The notes below the pieces were generated by a model. It was not told the origin of the DNA and ran no database searches. It saw only the letters and a program-made list of their open reading frames with translations. DNA of 64,000 bases from Haloimpatiens sp. FM7315 (GTDB lineage Bacteria; Bacillota; Clostridia; Clostridiales; Clostridiaceae). Location of the stretch: contig JBGVUE010000001.1 of NCBI GenBank assembly GCA_041861885.1, positions 2,220,001-2,284,000 of the forward strand, read 5' to 3'. The position numbers and the translations under genes were made by a program. The stretch's first letter is position 1. The number at the start of each line of letters is the position of its first letter. This document shows, one piece after another, positions 49,662 through 60,190 of this stretch.

Positions 49662-50942
49662 TTATATAAATTCCTTACACAATTTATTACATTCAAATAA
49701 AACTTTTTCCTCATCTATATTTAAAAAAGCTCCTTTTTCCATTATTATTTTACCATTTATTATTACGTATTCAACTTCACTTCCATTAGCTGAAAAAGCT
49801 ATATTAGAGCATATATCATAATTTGGTATCATGTTTGGCTTATTTAAATTCAGCATAATCATATCTGCCTTAAATCCTTCTTTTATTTCACCTAATTTTT
49901 CAAAACCTAAAGCTTTAGCACCATTTACAGTAGCCATTTTCATTACATTGTAAGCACTTAATTTTGTAGCATCTTCATATTTGAGCTTTTGTAAAAGTGC
50001 CCCGGTTTCCATTTCTTCAAACATATTTAAATTATTGTTACTTGAAGCACCATCTGTTCCAAGACAAACATTTACCCCAAGTTCTAAAAGTTTTGCAACT
50101 GGTGCTATACCACTTGCAAGCTTCATATTACTTTGTGGATTGTAAACAGGATTTACTTTTTTGCCTTTTATTATTTCCATATCACTTTCACTTAAATGAA
50201 CACAATGGGCTCCTAATACATTTACATCTAAAACCCCTGATTTTTCAAGTAATTCACAAGGAGTCATGTTGTATTTATCTTTAATTGTATTTAATTCATC
50301 CTTAGTTTCTGCTATATGAATATGTATTCCTTTATTTTCTCTTTTTGCAACTTCTGAAATACTTTTAAGAGCTTCAAAATTTAATGTATAAGGAGCATGT
50401 GGTGCAAACATCATATTTATATTTTCTCTATTTTCTTTTCTTATTTCATTTAATAATTCTAAAGAATACTCTATTTGTTTTTCCCAGTTCTCTCCTATTA
50501 TAGGTAGTCCAAGCACCGCTCTCATACCTGTGTCTACAGCTACTTTTTTAACTTCCCTTTGCATAAAATACATATCGTTAAAAGCAGTAGTTCCTGACCT
50601 TAGCATTTCAATACAAGCTAACATAGTCCCCATTTCAATATGCTTTTCTTTTAATTTAGCCTCCACTGGCCATATTTTTTCAGATAACCACCTCATTAAA
50701 GGAAGTCCTTCTCCATAACCTCTTAAAAGTGTCATAGCAGAATGAGTATGACAGTTTATAATTCCTGGCATTACACAAAAGCCCTCTCCTTTAATAACCT
50801 TTAAATTCAAAAGTTCACCTTTATAATCACCTTTTGAAACTTCTTTTATTATATTGTCCTTTATAAGTACATAGCCATTATTTATAATTGTATTATCCTC
50901 ATCCATAGTAATTATAGTGGCATTTTTAATTAGCAAATCCAA
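49662..50942 (-). CDS. mtaD: 5-methylthioadenosine/S-adenosylhomocysteine deaminase-type amidohydrolase
   Basis: 426 residues. The amidohydrolase metal motif is GIINCHTHSAMTLLRG near residue 60, then HIHIAETKDE, GAHCVHLS, and LGTDGASSNNNLNMFEEM. These match the MtaD/SsnA-like branch of the ATZ/TRZ family, which deaminates the adenine ring of methylthioadenosine or S-adenosylhomocysteine to inosyl products. The nearby MTA phosphorylase on the opposite strand supports this substrate assignment. No frame break. Confidence 0.88.
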   Translation of the reverse strand: MDLLIKNATIITMDEDNTIINNGYVLIKDNIIKEVSKGDYKGELLNLKVIKGEGFCVMPGIINCHTHSAMTLLRGYGEGLPLMRWLSEKIWPVEAKLKEKHIEMGTMLACIEMLRSGTTAFNDMYFMQREVKKVAVDTGMRAVLGLPIIGENWEKQIEYSLELLNEIRKENRENINMMFAPHAPYTLNFEALKSISEVAKRENKGIHIHIAETKDELNTIKDKYNMTPCELLEKSGVLDVNVLGAHCVHLSESDMEIIKGKKVNPVYNPQSNMKLASGIAPVAKLLELGVNVCLGTDGASSNNNLNMFEEMETGALLQKLKYEDATKLSAYNVMKMATVNGAKALGFEKLGEIKEGFKADMIMLNLNKPNMIPNYDICSNIAFSANGSEVEYVIINGKIIMEKGAFLNIDEEKVLFECNKLCKEFI

Positions 50943-51002
50943 AATTCTCTCCCCTATTTTTTAAACTATATTTAATTTTTAACTACTTTATTATTAAAAA
51001 TT

Positions 51003-52793
51003 TTACTTTTTGTACTGAAATTGAATGTATTTATTATATATTTTTTTATCTATAATAACCTCAATATAAGTTCCTTCTTCTGTATATTCTTCCTTTTGAA
51101 CTTTTCCCTTATCATGTATTAAAGAAACTAAATTTTGATTGGTATAAGGTATTAAAAATTCAGCTTTTACCATATCGCTTGGTAACTTCTCAGAAATCAA
51201 TCTTATAAGTTCCTCTATATTTATGCCCTTCTTTGCACTTATTTCGATAAAATCCTGATCATTAAAAGTTCTCTTTATTTCCTCTAAATGCTGAGATTCC
51301 GCTGCATCTATTTTATTTAATACTAATAGCATAGGTTTATCATAAGCCTTTAGCTCCTCTAGTACATTAATAACTACGTTAATCTGCTCAATTGCATGCT
51401 TTGAGGATGCATCTACAACATGCAGTAATAAATCTGCATGAATTACTTCTTCTAAGGTAGATTTAAAAGCCTCTACTAAATCATGTGGAAGTTTACTTAT
51501 AAATCCAACTGTATCTGTTAGAGTTAAGGTTCTAGAATCTTCAAGTTCTATAGCCCTTACTGTTGTATCTAAAGTAGCAAATAGCATATCCGCTTCAAAT
51601 ACTTTCTCTTTATTTACTACCTCTTTTTTAGAATAAGTATCACATATTTTATTTCTCAAAGTAGACTTCCCCGCATTAGTATAACCAACAAGGGCAACTT
51701 TAGGTATATTTTCCTTTTCTCTTTTTTCTCTTTGAGTTTTTCTTATATCTTTAATCTTTTTAAGCTCTCTTTTTAACTCATATATACTCTCTCTAATATG
51801 TCTTTTATCTGTTTCAAGCTTCTTCTCACCAGGGCCTCTTGTACCTATTCCTCCACCTGTTCTTGAAAGTGTAATACCTAATCCAGTAAGTCTTGGTAAT
51901 CTGTATTTAAGCTGGGCTAGCTCTACTTGGATTTTAGCCTCCCTTGTTCTTGCCCTTCTTGCAAAAATTTCAAGTATAAGAGTTGTTCTATCTATAATTC
52001 TAATTCCAAGTGCATCTTCAACATTTCTAATTTGGGATCCTGTTAACTCATCATCAAATATTACAAGATTTGCCTTATATAACTGTGCTAAATAGGAAAT
52101 CTCCTCAATCTTTCCACTTCCAACATAATAAGCAGTATCAATTTTATCCTTATTCTGTAAAACCTTATACACCGTTTTCACATTACAAGCTTCAGCTAAT
52201 TCTTCTAGTTCTTGTAGGCTCTCCTTGCTATCTATACCGACTAACACAGCTCTTTCTATGTCTTCTTCGTATTCTTTGTAATTTTCAATTAATTTATCTG
52301 CTTCTTTTATTTCCTTTTCAATGTCTAAATTAAATGCTTCCACCATGTTTAGTGGTCCAAATATTTTAGCCTTTATTTTTTCACCCTCTAAATTGCAAAA
52401 TCCTAAAGTCATCTCTTGACACATTCCATCTCTTACCCCAAGAGCTGCTATATAGTCTAACCTTTCCTTTGTAAGGGCTGATACATCTAACATTGACAAG
52501 CTAGAGTTTCCCGATGGATGGGTGTGAATTAATGCAACTCCACTTAACTTGCCTTCTTTTATATCAACTCCTACTATCTCCACAGTAGAACTATCCCCTA
52601 TAGAGATGCTAACCACATTTCCCCTTCTATCTATGGCTACGCTTATTTCTCTATTAATTTGTTCTGTAACCTCAGAAATTTTATCCAATACTTCCTTATT
52701 TAATATATAATTCTTACCTAAATTTATTTTATATATTGACTCTAATTTATCCAAGACACTATTTCTTACGCCTTCTGTATTTCCTGATATCAC
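51003..52793 (-). CDS. hflX: GTPase HflX with N-terminal MPN/JAB-like extension
   Basis: 596 residues, longer than the usual 410-430. Residues 1-150 form an extra domain containing GVALIHTHPSGNSSLSMLDVSAL, an HTHPSG motif like that of JAB/RadC metal sites. After it come the HflX N-domain (LVGIDSKESLQELEELA, YVGSGKIEEISYLAQL), a coiled linker, and the G domain with G1 GYTNAGKST, G3 DTVGF and G4 NKIDA. HflX rescues or splits stalled ribosomes. Monocistronic; ATG start region lies opposite hpt. Confidence 0.93.
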   Translation of the reverse strand: MISGNTEGVRNSVLDKLESIYKINLGKNYILNKEVLDKISEVTEQINREISVAIDRRGNVVSISIGDSSTVEIVGVDIKEGKLSGVALIHTHPSGNSSLSMLDVSALTKERLDYIAALGVRDGMCQEMTLGFCNLEGEKIKAKIFGPLNMVEAFNLDIEKEIKEADKLIENYKEYEEDIERAVLVGIDSKESLQELEELAEACNVKTVYKVLQNKDKIDTAYYVGSGKIEEISYLAQLYKANLVIFDDELTGSQIRNVEDALGIRIIDRTTLILEIFARRARTREAKIQVELAQLKYRLPRLTGLGITLSRTGGGIGTRGPGEKKLETDKRHIRESIYELKRELKKIKDIRKTQREKREKENIPKVALVGYTNAGKSTLRNKICDTYSKKEVVNKEKVFEADMLFATLDTTVRAIELEDSRTLTLTDTVGFISKLPHDLVEAFKSTLEEVIHADLLLHVVDASSKHAIEQINVVINVLEELKAYDKPMLLVLNKIDAAESQHLEEIKRTFNDQDFIEISAKKGINIEELIRLISEKLPSDMVKAEFLIPYTNQNLVSLIHDKGKVQKEEYTEEGTYIEVIIDKKIYNKYIQFQYKK

Positions 52794-53098
52794 AATATCA
52801 ACTCCATTTTACATGTTTTATTTCACCTATAAAAGTTTCATACTTGACAACTTTCATATTATTTTATACTATAAAAACAACCTTGTAAATATAATATAAA
52901 CGAATATTTATTATTACTATACGTAATGCTTAATTATATATTTATATTGTTTTTAATTATTAATAACTTAATTTTTATTGAAAAAAACTATTTTTGCTTA
53001 GGGTACTGCTATTCATTAACAGTAGTTGAATTTTTAAAAATCAAATCTTATAGTTATATTTTATCCAGTTGCAACTATTAATTTTAGGAGGTTTAAAT
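52794..53098. other. divergent intergenic region, no gene seen
   Basis: About 300 A/T-rich bases between hflX and hpt. A weak hairpin TACTG/CAGTA lies at about 53003-53023. No riboswitch motif or clear promoter pair was recognised. Confidence 0.5.
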
Positions 53099-53632
53099 AT
53101 GGATTCTGTTTTGAATAAAAAAAGAAATATTATAATATCAGAAGAAAAAATAAAATCAAGAATTGCTAAAGTAGGTGCTGAAATTTCTAAAGATTATGAA
53201 GGTGAAGAAATTTACGTTCTTTCTTTATTAAGAGGAAGTTTTATTTTTACTGCAGATTTAGTTAGAAGCATAACTATACCCACAATAATTGGCTTTATGA
53301 CTACATCAAGTTATGGAAATGGTGAAGAATCTACAGGTGTTGTTAAGGTGGTTAACGATATTCCAGATAACATAAAGGGTTTAAATGTTTTAGTTGTAGA
53401 TGATATTGTAGACTCTGGAATTACTATGGAATTTGTAATGAACCATGTTAAAAAATTAGGTGCTAAATCTGTTAAATGCTGTTCTCTTTTAGATAAACCT
53501 GAACGTAGAAAAACAGAAATTAAACCTGATTACTGCTGCTTTGAAATACCTGACGTTTTTGTAGTTGGATATGGTTTAAACTATGGAGACTACTATAGAA
53601 ATATACCTTATGTATTTAACTGGGAAGAATAA
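53099..53632 (+). CDS. hpt: hypoxanthine phosphoribosyltransferase
   Basis: About 177 residues from ATG 53099, which has TAGGAGG upstream. The PRPP-binding loop is LNVLVVDDIVDSGIT, preceded by LSLLRGSFIFTADLVR and followed by DYCCFEIPDVFVVGYGLNYGDYYRNIPYV. It salvages hypoxanthine or guanine to the nucleotide. Monocistronic with its own terminator. Confidence 0.94.
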   Translation: MDSVLNKKRNIIISEEKIKSRIAKVGAEISKDYEGEEIYVLSLLRGSFIFTADLVRSITIPTIIGFMTTSSYGNGEESTGVVKVVNDIPDNIKGLNVLVVDDIVDSGITMEFVMNHVKKLGAKSVKCCSLLDKPERRKTEIKPDYCCFEIPDVFVVGYGLNYGDYYRNIPYVFNWEE

Positions 53633-53657
53633 TACTTAATCATATATTGCTTATTTT

Positions 53658-53692
53658 ATAACTAGGTGCAGTAGAGCACCTAGTTATTTTAA
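53658..53692. terminator. bidirectional intrinsic terminator
   Basis: Stem ATAACTAGGTGC / GCACCTAGTTAT between convergent hpt and yunB-like genes. Confidence 0.8.
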
Positions 53693-53700
53693 CATATCTT

Positions 53701-54359
53701 TTAATTTCTTATTTTTGACCCTACCCCATCCATATCCATCTGAATTGCAGTATTTGGAATTTTACCCACAATTATAGTTTCAGCTATTAAGACTTCATTA
53801 TTAACTTCTATTTCATTGCTTTTAAGAGGCAATATGACCTTAACTTTCGTTTTCACTTTTACATAAATTTTATGTCTAGTTTGATTTATGCCAGCAGTTT
53901 CAAATTCAGATAAATACCTTGTTTCAATATAACCTATTGGCTGCATTTTAACTGTAATACTGGGACCAAAGTAAGAAATAATATTGTTTTTACTAATATA
54001 CCCTACAGGTAACTTAATACCTACATAACCTAATTCTTTTAGTTTTTTCTGTGAACTAAGCGCAACTCCACAGGCAATTCTGTTCATTTTCAAAGTATCT
54101 GACCTTAGCATAACGATATTTCCCTCTACATCTTTTTCTACCTTAACTACATCATCATAATTAAAATTTTTAGAAAACTCCTCAATTATAGACTGATTAA
54201 TTATTTCTGTAGACTTAGACTTCATTTCGGAATCTGCAACAACTAATACTGTGGGAGTAACAATTTTATCAAAAATATAAATAAAAATTAAAAAAAGCAG
54301 AATTATAATAGATAAAACTATATATAACTTAAAAATATTTCTCTTATTAATTTTTTCAT
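53701..54359 (-). CDS. yunB: sporulation protein YunB (frameshift at the 5' end)
   Basis: Restored length is about 219 residues. The visible open frame from 54225 lacks its membrane segment; a hydrophobic N-terminus (…LYIVLSIIILLFLIFIYIF…, split) lies upstream in the same frame and can start at ATG 54359 if the A6 run opposite 54351-54356 is one base short. The rest matches YunB: KMNRIACGVALS, VKLPVGYIS, YFGPSITVKMQPIGYIETRY, FETAGINQTRHKIYV. YunB is a sigma-E-dependent sporulation protein in Bacillus. The exact start is uncertain because AGGAG abuts the ATG. Confidence 0.87.
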
Positions 54360-54597
54360 CTCCTAATAATTCTTTACCAGATTAATACAAATATATTGTT
54401 TTATAAAATAATATATTTATTTTAGGTATATAATATAAGTATTACATTAATATTATAATTATTATATTTTTAACTTACATTCACACTTTCCTATTACTTA
54501 TTTAACTTCAATAATGTTTTACATTTTATAAACTAAAATCTTATGTTATAATAGACTAATAAATTATTTAAACTTTATTTCTCGAGGAGGATATTGT

Positions 54598-56970
54598 ATG
54601 ACCAAAAAAAGAAGCCCGTAAAAAAGAAGGGTAGGAAATTTTTAAAACACTATTTTTATCTATTTTTTTGCTAATTTTATTAGCTTCCGTAGCTTTTGGT
54701 GGAATTGTATTAGCAATGATAAAAACATCCCCTTCATTGAATATAAATGAAATACTTGTATTAAATGAAACTTCAAAATTATATGATGACAAAGATGAAT
54801 TTATGGATAATATAATTTCAGAGCAAAAGCGTACACCTGTTAAATCCAGTGAAATACCTATTAATCTTAAACATGCCTTTGTAAGCATTGAAGATGAAAG
54901 GTTCTATAAACACAAAGGAGTAGATCCTAAAAGGGTTCTCGGAGCCTTTGTTATAGATATAAAAAATAAAATTACTGGAAATAAAAACCTACAAGGTGCG
55001 TCTACAATAACACAGCAGTTAATTAAAAATTCCGTATTAACCCCTGAAGTAAGCATAAAGAGAAAAGTTCAAGAAATGTATTTGTCTGTATCTTTAGAAA
55101 AGCATCTATCCAAAGATCAAATACTAGAAGCTTATTTAAACACTATTTACCTTGGAAGAGGAGCCTTTGGTGTTGGTGCTGCTTCTGAGCGTTATTTCAG
55201 TAAAAACATAAAGGATTTAAGCTTAATTCAATGTGCCTATATAGCAGGAGTTACTCAAAGTCCTTCTGTTTACGATGCTTACTCACCAAAATCAAAAAAA
55301 GATCCTTCTATATACTTAAATAGAACAAAAACTGTTTTAGGACAAATGTACAAAAATAAATATATAACTAAAGCTGAATACGACAGCGCCATAGAGGATA
55401 TAAATAACAATAAACTTGCCTTTAATCCCTCTAAAGATGTTGATAAAATGCAATACGAATGGTTTTCAAGACAAGTTATAAATGAAGTAAAAAAAGATTT
55501 AAAATCAGCTTATGGTTATGATGATAACCAGGTTAGCAATATTCTTATGCAAGGTGGACTAAAAATATACACAACAATGAATAAAGACATACAAAATAAT
55601 ACCCAAGATGTTTTAAATAATATGAGCAGTTTATTAGGAATAAGATCCGTATATGAAAATCAAATTATTCAACCTCAAGCAGCAGCTGTAATAATGGATT
55701 ATCATACAGGAGATGTTAAGGCAATTGTTGGTGGAAAGGGAGACCAACCTCCAATGTCTTTAAATAGAGCAACTAGCGCATTGAATCCTTGCGGTTCAAG
55801 TATAAAGCCTCTATCTGTTTACTCTCCAGCTATTGACAATAAAACCGTAACACCTGCAACTATAATAGATGACAATCCTTTACCTGAGAACTTCAAAAAT
55901 AGTTACAGTGGTTGGGACCCTAAAAATTCTCCTAGAACTTATGATGGCAAAATTACTGTTAGACAGGGACTAAAGAAATCAAAAATGTAGTTGCTGCGCA
56001 AATAGAAGATATGATAGGTGTGAAAACTGGAGCTTCCTATGCTGAAAAATTTGGCATAAACTTAACTAGTAGAGATAAGAGCAGTATTGCTGCAATATCT
56101 CTAGGTGAAATTGAAGGTACTACACCTTTAAAAATGGCCTCAGCCTACGGTACTTTTGGAAATAACGGTGTACGTACTCATTCTAGATTATATAGAAAAG
56201 TAGTTGATAGAACTGGAAAGATTATACTTCAAACAAAAACTGAAACCACTAAGATATTATCTCCAGCTTCCTCTTATATTGTCTATGATATGTTAAAGGA
56301 ACCACCAACATATTCCGGAACAAATGCCAATTTCAGCCCTATGGTAAGAGGTAAAACAGGTACAACAACAGACTCTAAAGATTTATGGTTTTGTGGTTTA
56401 ACTCCTTATTATTCTGCCTCTGTCTGGATTGGTGATGATAAGAATAAAGACTTTAATAATAGCAGTTCCCTTGGAAGAAAACTAGGAAGCAATGATGCAG
56501 CCTTATTATGGGGTAAAATAATGAAATACGCACATAAAGATCTTGCTTTTAAAACTATAGATAAACCTTCTGATGTAGAGGAGGTATCTATTTGTAGTAT
56601 TTCTGGTAAATTAGCAGGCCCTTTCTGCAAAGAAACTAATTCAACTTTTTCTGAATTATTTTTACGTGGAACTGCACCATTTTCATACTGTGACATTCAT
56701 AAATCACTTAATTCTACTGAAAAAGAAGATACTAAAAAAGAAGATGAAAAAGAAGATAAGACCAAAGTTCCTATAGAAGAAAAAACTCAGAAAAACGATA
56801 AAAACAATGATACTAATGATAATAACAATGATACTAATACTGAGGATAATACTACTGAGGAAGATACCGACAAACCTACAAACAATACTGAGGATAATAC
56901 AAATAATAATGATGCTACTCATGATAAGAATAATACAGACAACAATTCCCAAAATAATAAAAAGCATTAA
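54598..56970 (+). CDS. class A penicillin-binding protein, PBP1A-type (three frameshifts)
   Basis: Restored length is about 791 residues. A basic N-terminus and one membrane segment (about 20-45) precede the glycosyltransferase domain (FVSIEDERFYKHKGVDPKRVLGA, QGASTITQQLIKN, KVQEMYLSVSLEKHLSK, YLNTIYLGRGAFGVGAAS) and the transpeptidase domain: SSIK near 405, the SKN of the SxN triad near 464, and RGKTGTTT near 585. The last 95 residues are a disordered Lys/Glu then Asn/Asp/Thr-rich tail. It polymerises and cross-links peptidoglycan. Frame repairs: A7 at 54604-54610, T7 at 54661-54667, and A4 at 55980-55983 beside the SxN motif. ATG follows GAGGAGG. Confidence 0.93.
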
Positions 56971-57001
56971 AAAAAGGAAGCCTTGGCTTCCTTTTTTTAA
57001 T
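56969..57001. terminator. bidirectional intrinsic terminator
   Basis: Stem AAAAGGAAGCC / GGCTTCCTTTT with T7 tail, between the PBP gene and spoVAE. Confidence 0.85.
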
Positions 57002-57012
57002 GCTAAATAATT

Positions 57013-57371
57013 TTATTTTTTAGTTTTGGGATTAAATATTATACTCATCATATATCCAAAAACCACTGCAGCACTTATTCCTCCTGCACTTCCCTTGACT
57101 CCTCCTGTAAAAACACCAATTAATCCCTTTTCATTTACTTCTTTAATAGTACTTTTAGCTAAGTTATATCCAAATCCGGGTAAAGGTATTGCAGCCCCTC
57201 TTTTCCAAACTCTATTATATAATCATATATGTTTAGAGCTCCTAAAAAAACCCCTATAGTCACAAAACTAACTAGTATTCTAGCTGGTGTCAATTTAGTT
57301 TTATCCATAAGTATCTGAGCTATAAGACATATACTTCCTCCAACTAAAAATGTAGCAATATAATCATTCAT
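57013..57371 (-). CDS. spoVAE: stage V sporulation protein AE (one frameshift)
   Basis: Restored length is about 119 residues with three to four hydrophobic segments. ATG 57371 has GGAGG seven bases upstream and overlaps the spoVAD stop. The frame leaves at the A4 run opposite 57197-57200; adding one A gives FGKRGAAIPLPGFGYNLAKS and GGVKGSAGGISAAVVFGYM, typical SpoVAE text, ending at 57013. Part of the membrane channel that moves dipicolinate into the forespore and out at germination. Confidence 0.92.
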
Positions 57372-58389
57372 GGTTGTTTCCTCCAAACTCTATAGAAACC
57401 GCATGAGCTATACCAGGTATTGTTTCTCCTTGAAAGGATGCGGTAGGACTCATAAGTGCTCCTGTAGATACTATAAGCGCCCTTTTTATTTTTCCGCTTA
57501 AAATTTTCTTATATATATATCCACTGTATACTACTGCTGAACAACCACAACCACTTCCACCAGAATTTACTCCTTGCTTTTTACAATCAAATATCTCTTC
57601 TCCACAATCCATATATATATCTTTAATGTCATATCCATATTCCTTTAGTAATTCCTCAGTTAACTTTTTCCCTATTTTGCCCAAATCTCCAGTGGCAATT
57701 AAATCATAGTCTTTTTCTGTTCTACCTGTATCTTTCAGATGCTGTTTTATAGTATCCACTGCAGCTGGCGCCATAGCAGCTCCCATATTGTTTGTATCAT
57801 TGATTCCATAATCCTTTACTTTTCCGTTAGTTACATATGTAACATAAGGAAAATTTCCCTCCTTACCTAAAACCATAGCTCCTGCACCAGTAACCGTCCA
57901 CTGAGCACAAGGCGGCCTTTGGGACCCCATCTCTAAAGGAGCTCTAAATTGACGTTCTGCAGAGGAAAAATGAGATGAAGTAGATGCAACAACATAATTT
58001 GCAAAACCACCATCCATTATCATTGAAGCTAAGCCTAAAGATTCTGCCATAGTAGAGCAAGCACCATATAAGCCTATAAAAGGTATATTAATATCTCTTG
58101 CAGCATAATTTGAAGATATTGTTTGATTTAATAAATCTCCAGAAAACATATAATTTATATCTTCTTCTTTTAACTTTGCTTTTTTTATACTTTCAGTTAT
58201 TGCAGTATAAAGCATAGTTTTTTCAGCTTTCTCAAAGCTATCCTGACCGTTTAAATCATCTCCAAGGACTATATCAAAGTATTTAGCCAAAGGTCCTTCT
58301 CCTTCCTTTGGACCAACAATACTTGTAGTGCTTATTATTCTAGGTTTACTATCTAATTTTACTGTTTGCATTCCTATTCTTTTACTCAT
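57364..58389 (-). CDS. spoVAD: stage V sporulation protein AD
   Basis: 341 residues, intact. A thiolase-like fold with SKRIGMQTVKLDSKPRIISTT at the N-terminus, GLYGACSTMAESL, and NSGGSGCGCSAVVYSG. SpoVAD is the soluble, dipicolinate-binding subunit of the SpoVA channel on the inner spore membrane. It lies between spoVAC (17-base gap) and spoVAE (8-base overlap) in one leftward unit. Confidence 0.96.
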   Translation of the reverse strand: MSKRIGMQTVKLDSKPRIISTTSIVGPKEGEGPLAKYFDIVLGDDLNGQDSFEKAEKTMLYTAITESIKKAKLKEEDINYMFSGDLLNQTISSNYAARDINIPFIGLYGACSTMAESLGLASMIMDGGFANYVVASTSSHFSSAERQFRAPLEMGSQRPPCAQWTVTGAGAMVLGKEGNFPYVTYVTNGKVKDYGINDTNNMGAAMAPAAVDTIKQHLKDTGRTEKDYDLIATGDLGKIGKKLTEELLKEYGYDIKDIYMDCGEEIFDCKKQGVNSGGSGCGCSAVVYSGYIYKKILSGKIKRALIVSTGALMSPTASFQGETIPGIAHAVSIEFGGNNHE

Positions 58390-58406
58390 ATTAAGCCCCC
58401 TTCTAG

Positions 58407-58883
58407 CTAAAACCGAAGTAAATTAATAATATAATATATAATTCCTATAATAACAGAAGAACCTATACCATAAACCAAAACTGGTCCTGCAATTGTAAAC
58501 ATCTTAGCTGCAACTCCAAATATAAATCCTTCTTTTTTAAACTCCATTGCTGGAGACACTATGGAATTAGAAAAACCTGTTATTGGTACAACTGTGCCAG
58601 CACCAGCGTATTCTCCTAGTTTATCGTAAACACCTATGCCAGTTAAAAGTGCACCAATAAATATCATTATTATAGATACCCAGGTTCCTAATTCTTCCTT
58701 AGGAATCCCTTGTTTATACAAAAAATTATAAAATAATTGTCCTATATCACATATAAGTCCTCCAATAATAAAGGCTCTTACACAGTGTTTAACTATATCT
58801 GTAGGAGGATTTTCTTTTTTTGACAATGCTTCAAACTTATCTTTTACCTTTTGTTCTTTTTTGCTTTGAACACCATTATCCAT
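58407..58883 (-). CDS. spoVAC: stage V sporulation protein AC
   Basis: 158 residues with four to five hydrophobic segments after a charged N-terminus; AFIIGGLICDIGQLFYNFL and GAGTVVPITGFSNSIVSPAMEFKKEG are the SpoVAC signatures. It is the membrane, mechanosensitive-channel-like subunit of the dipicolinate channel. First gene of spoVAC-D-E; a terminator separates it from sigF upstream, so it probably has its own late forespore promoter, although I could not identify it. Confidence 0.96.
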   Translation of the reverse strand: MDNGVQSKKEQKVKDKFEALSKKENPPTDIVKHCVRAFIIGGLICDIGQLFYNFLYKQGIPKEELGTWVSIIMIFIGALLTGIGVYDKLGEYAGAGTVVPITGFSNSIVSPAMEFKKEGFIFGVAAKMFTIAGPVLVYGIGSSVIIGIIYYIINLLRF

Positions 58884-58952
58884 ATTTAATCTTTCCCTTC
58901 TAATATTTATATATTAATATTCTTATTATTTGCAATATTAATATAAAAATGT

Positions 58953-58986
58953 ATAAAAAAATAAGGTTTTTTATAACCTTATTAAG
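58953..58986 (-). terminator. intrinsic terminator at the end of sigF
   Basis: Minus-strand stem AATAAGGTT / AACCTTATT followed by T7, overlapping the restored sigF stop codon. It isolates the spoIIA operon from spoVAC. Confidence 0.8.
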
Positions 58987-59742
58987 ATAACTTATCTTTT
59001 AAAATTTTCAGCACTTTTTTTCTATTCTTGACACCTGTACTTGACTTATTCCAAGCATTTTTGCAACTTCAATCTGAGTTTTATCTTTAAAATATCTAAG
59101 CATTATTATTTGCCTTGAGCGCTTATTTAAATCACAAAGAACTTCTTTAAGGGCTAACTTATCTATAAATTCTTTATCTTCCTCCTCTTTTTCACTTAAT
59201 TTATCAATAAGCCTAACCGGCGAACCCTCATCCTCATATATAACATCATACAAATACTGAACTTTACTTAAAGACTCCATAGCTAAAACTATTTCTTCAG
59301 TAGGTATTTTTGAATATTTCGACAATTCTTCAATGCTAGGCTCTCTTCCTAGTTTTTTATATAAATTTTCTTTGTCATAATGAAGCTTTTTTGCATTGCT
59401 CTTTACACTTCTACTTACTTTTATAATTCCGTCATCTCTTATAAATCTCTTTATTTCACCTATTATCATTGGGACAGCATATGTAGAAAACTTAACGTTG
59501 AATTTAGAATCAAAGTTATTTATGGCTTTTAAAAGTCCAATAGATCCAATTTGAAATATATCTTCATATTCATATCCTCTATTCATAAATTTCTTACTAA
59601 CTGTAACGACTAAAGGAAGATTGTTTTTTACTAATTGATCTAGTGCACCTTTGTCTCCTCCTTGAGCTTTTTTTAACAAGGGTAAATTGTCTTCAAAATT
59701 TCCATCTTTTACTTTTACCTGTAAATTATCCATAAACTTCAC
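58982..59742 (-). CDS. sigF: RNA polymerase sporulation sigma factor SigF (frameshift at the 3' end)
   Basis: Restored length is about 253 residues. Region 2 (FMNRGYEYEDIFQIGSIGLLKAINNFD, FSTYAVPMIIGEIKRFIRDDG), region 3 and region 4 (QIIMLRYFKDKTQIEVAKMLGISQVQVSR) are complete. SigF directs early forespore transcription. The frame ends at 59008 in …RIEKKC because the A7 run opposite 59010-59016 is one short; with A8 it continues …RIEKKVLKILKDKLS and stops at 58982. Last gene of spoIIAA-spoIIAB-sigF, one base after spoIIAB. Confidence 0.96.
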
Positions 59743-60174
59743 CTAATTTAAAGACTTAAATGTTTTTTTCATTATTATCTTTGTACCCTCTTTTCTAGAA
59801 GACTCAACTTTAAGAGAATCCATAAAGCTTTCCATAACCGTGAATCCCATGCCAGATCTTTCAAGATCAGGTCTTGAAGTATACAAAGGCTGCATGGCAA
59901 GTTCCACATCCTCAATGCCTCTTCCCTTGTCTATAACTATTACAGTAAATTCATTTTTATCAATGTAAGCTTCTATTTTTACTATCCCATCTTTATCATT
60001 ATCATATCCATGTATAATAGCATTAGTAACAGCTTCAGATACTGCAGTTTTTACATCTGTTATTTCCTCAATGGTAGGATCTAATTGAGAAACAAAAGCT
60101 GATACTGCAACTCTAGCAAAGCTTTCATTTTCTGATCTACTTAAAAATTCTATTTTCATACTGTTATCGTGCAT
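59743..60174 (-). CDS. spoIIAB: anti-sigma F factor SpoIIAB
   Basis: 143 residues. GHKL-type ATP site with [17 protein letters not shown] (N-box), [12 protein letters not shown] (G1) and [16 protein letters not shown] (G2). It binds and inhibits SigF, and phosphorylates SpoIIAA on Ser. Lies between spoIIAA (16-base gap) and sigF. Confidence 0.97.
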   Translation of the reverse strand: MHDNSMKIEFLSRSENESFARVAVSAFVSQLDPTIEEITDVKTAVSEAVTNAIIHGYDNDKDGIVKIEAYIDKNEFTVIVIDKGRGIEDVELAMQPLYTSRPDLERSGMGFTVMESFMDSLKVESSRKEGTKIIMKKTFKSLN

Positions 60175-60190
60175 TTTAATCCCTCCACAA

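Noticed and set aside
56704..56967. A hydrophobic, Ile-rich open frame opposite the PBP tail, looking like a membrane peptide
   Set aside because: It is the complement of the Asn/Asp codon-rich tail (AAT/GAT read as ATT/ATC); the coding strand has the real gene.
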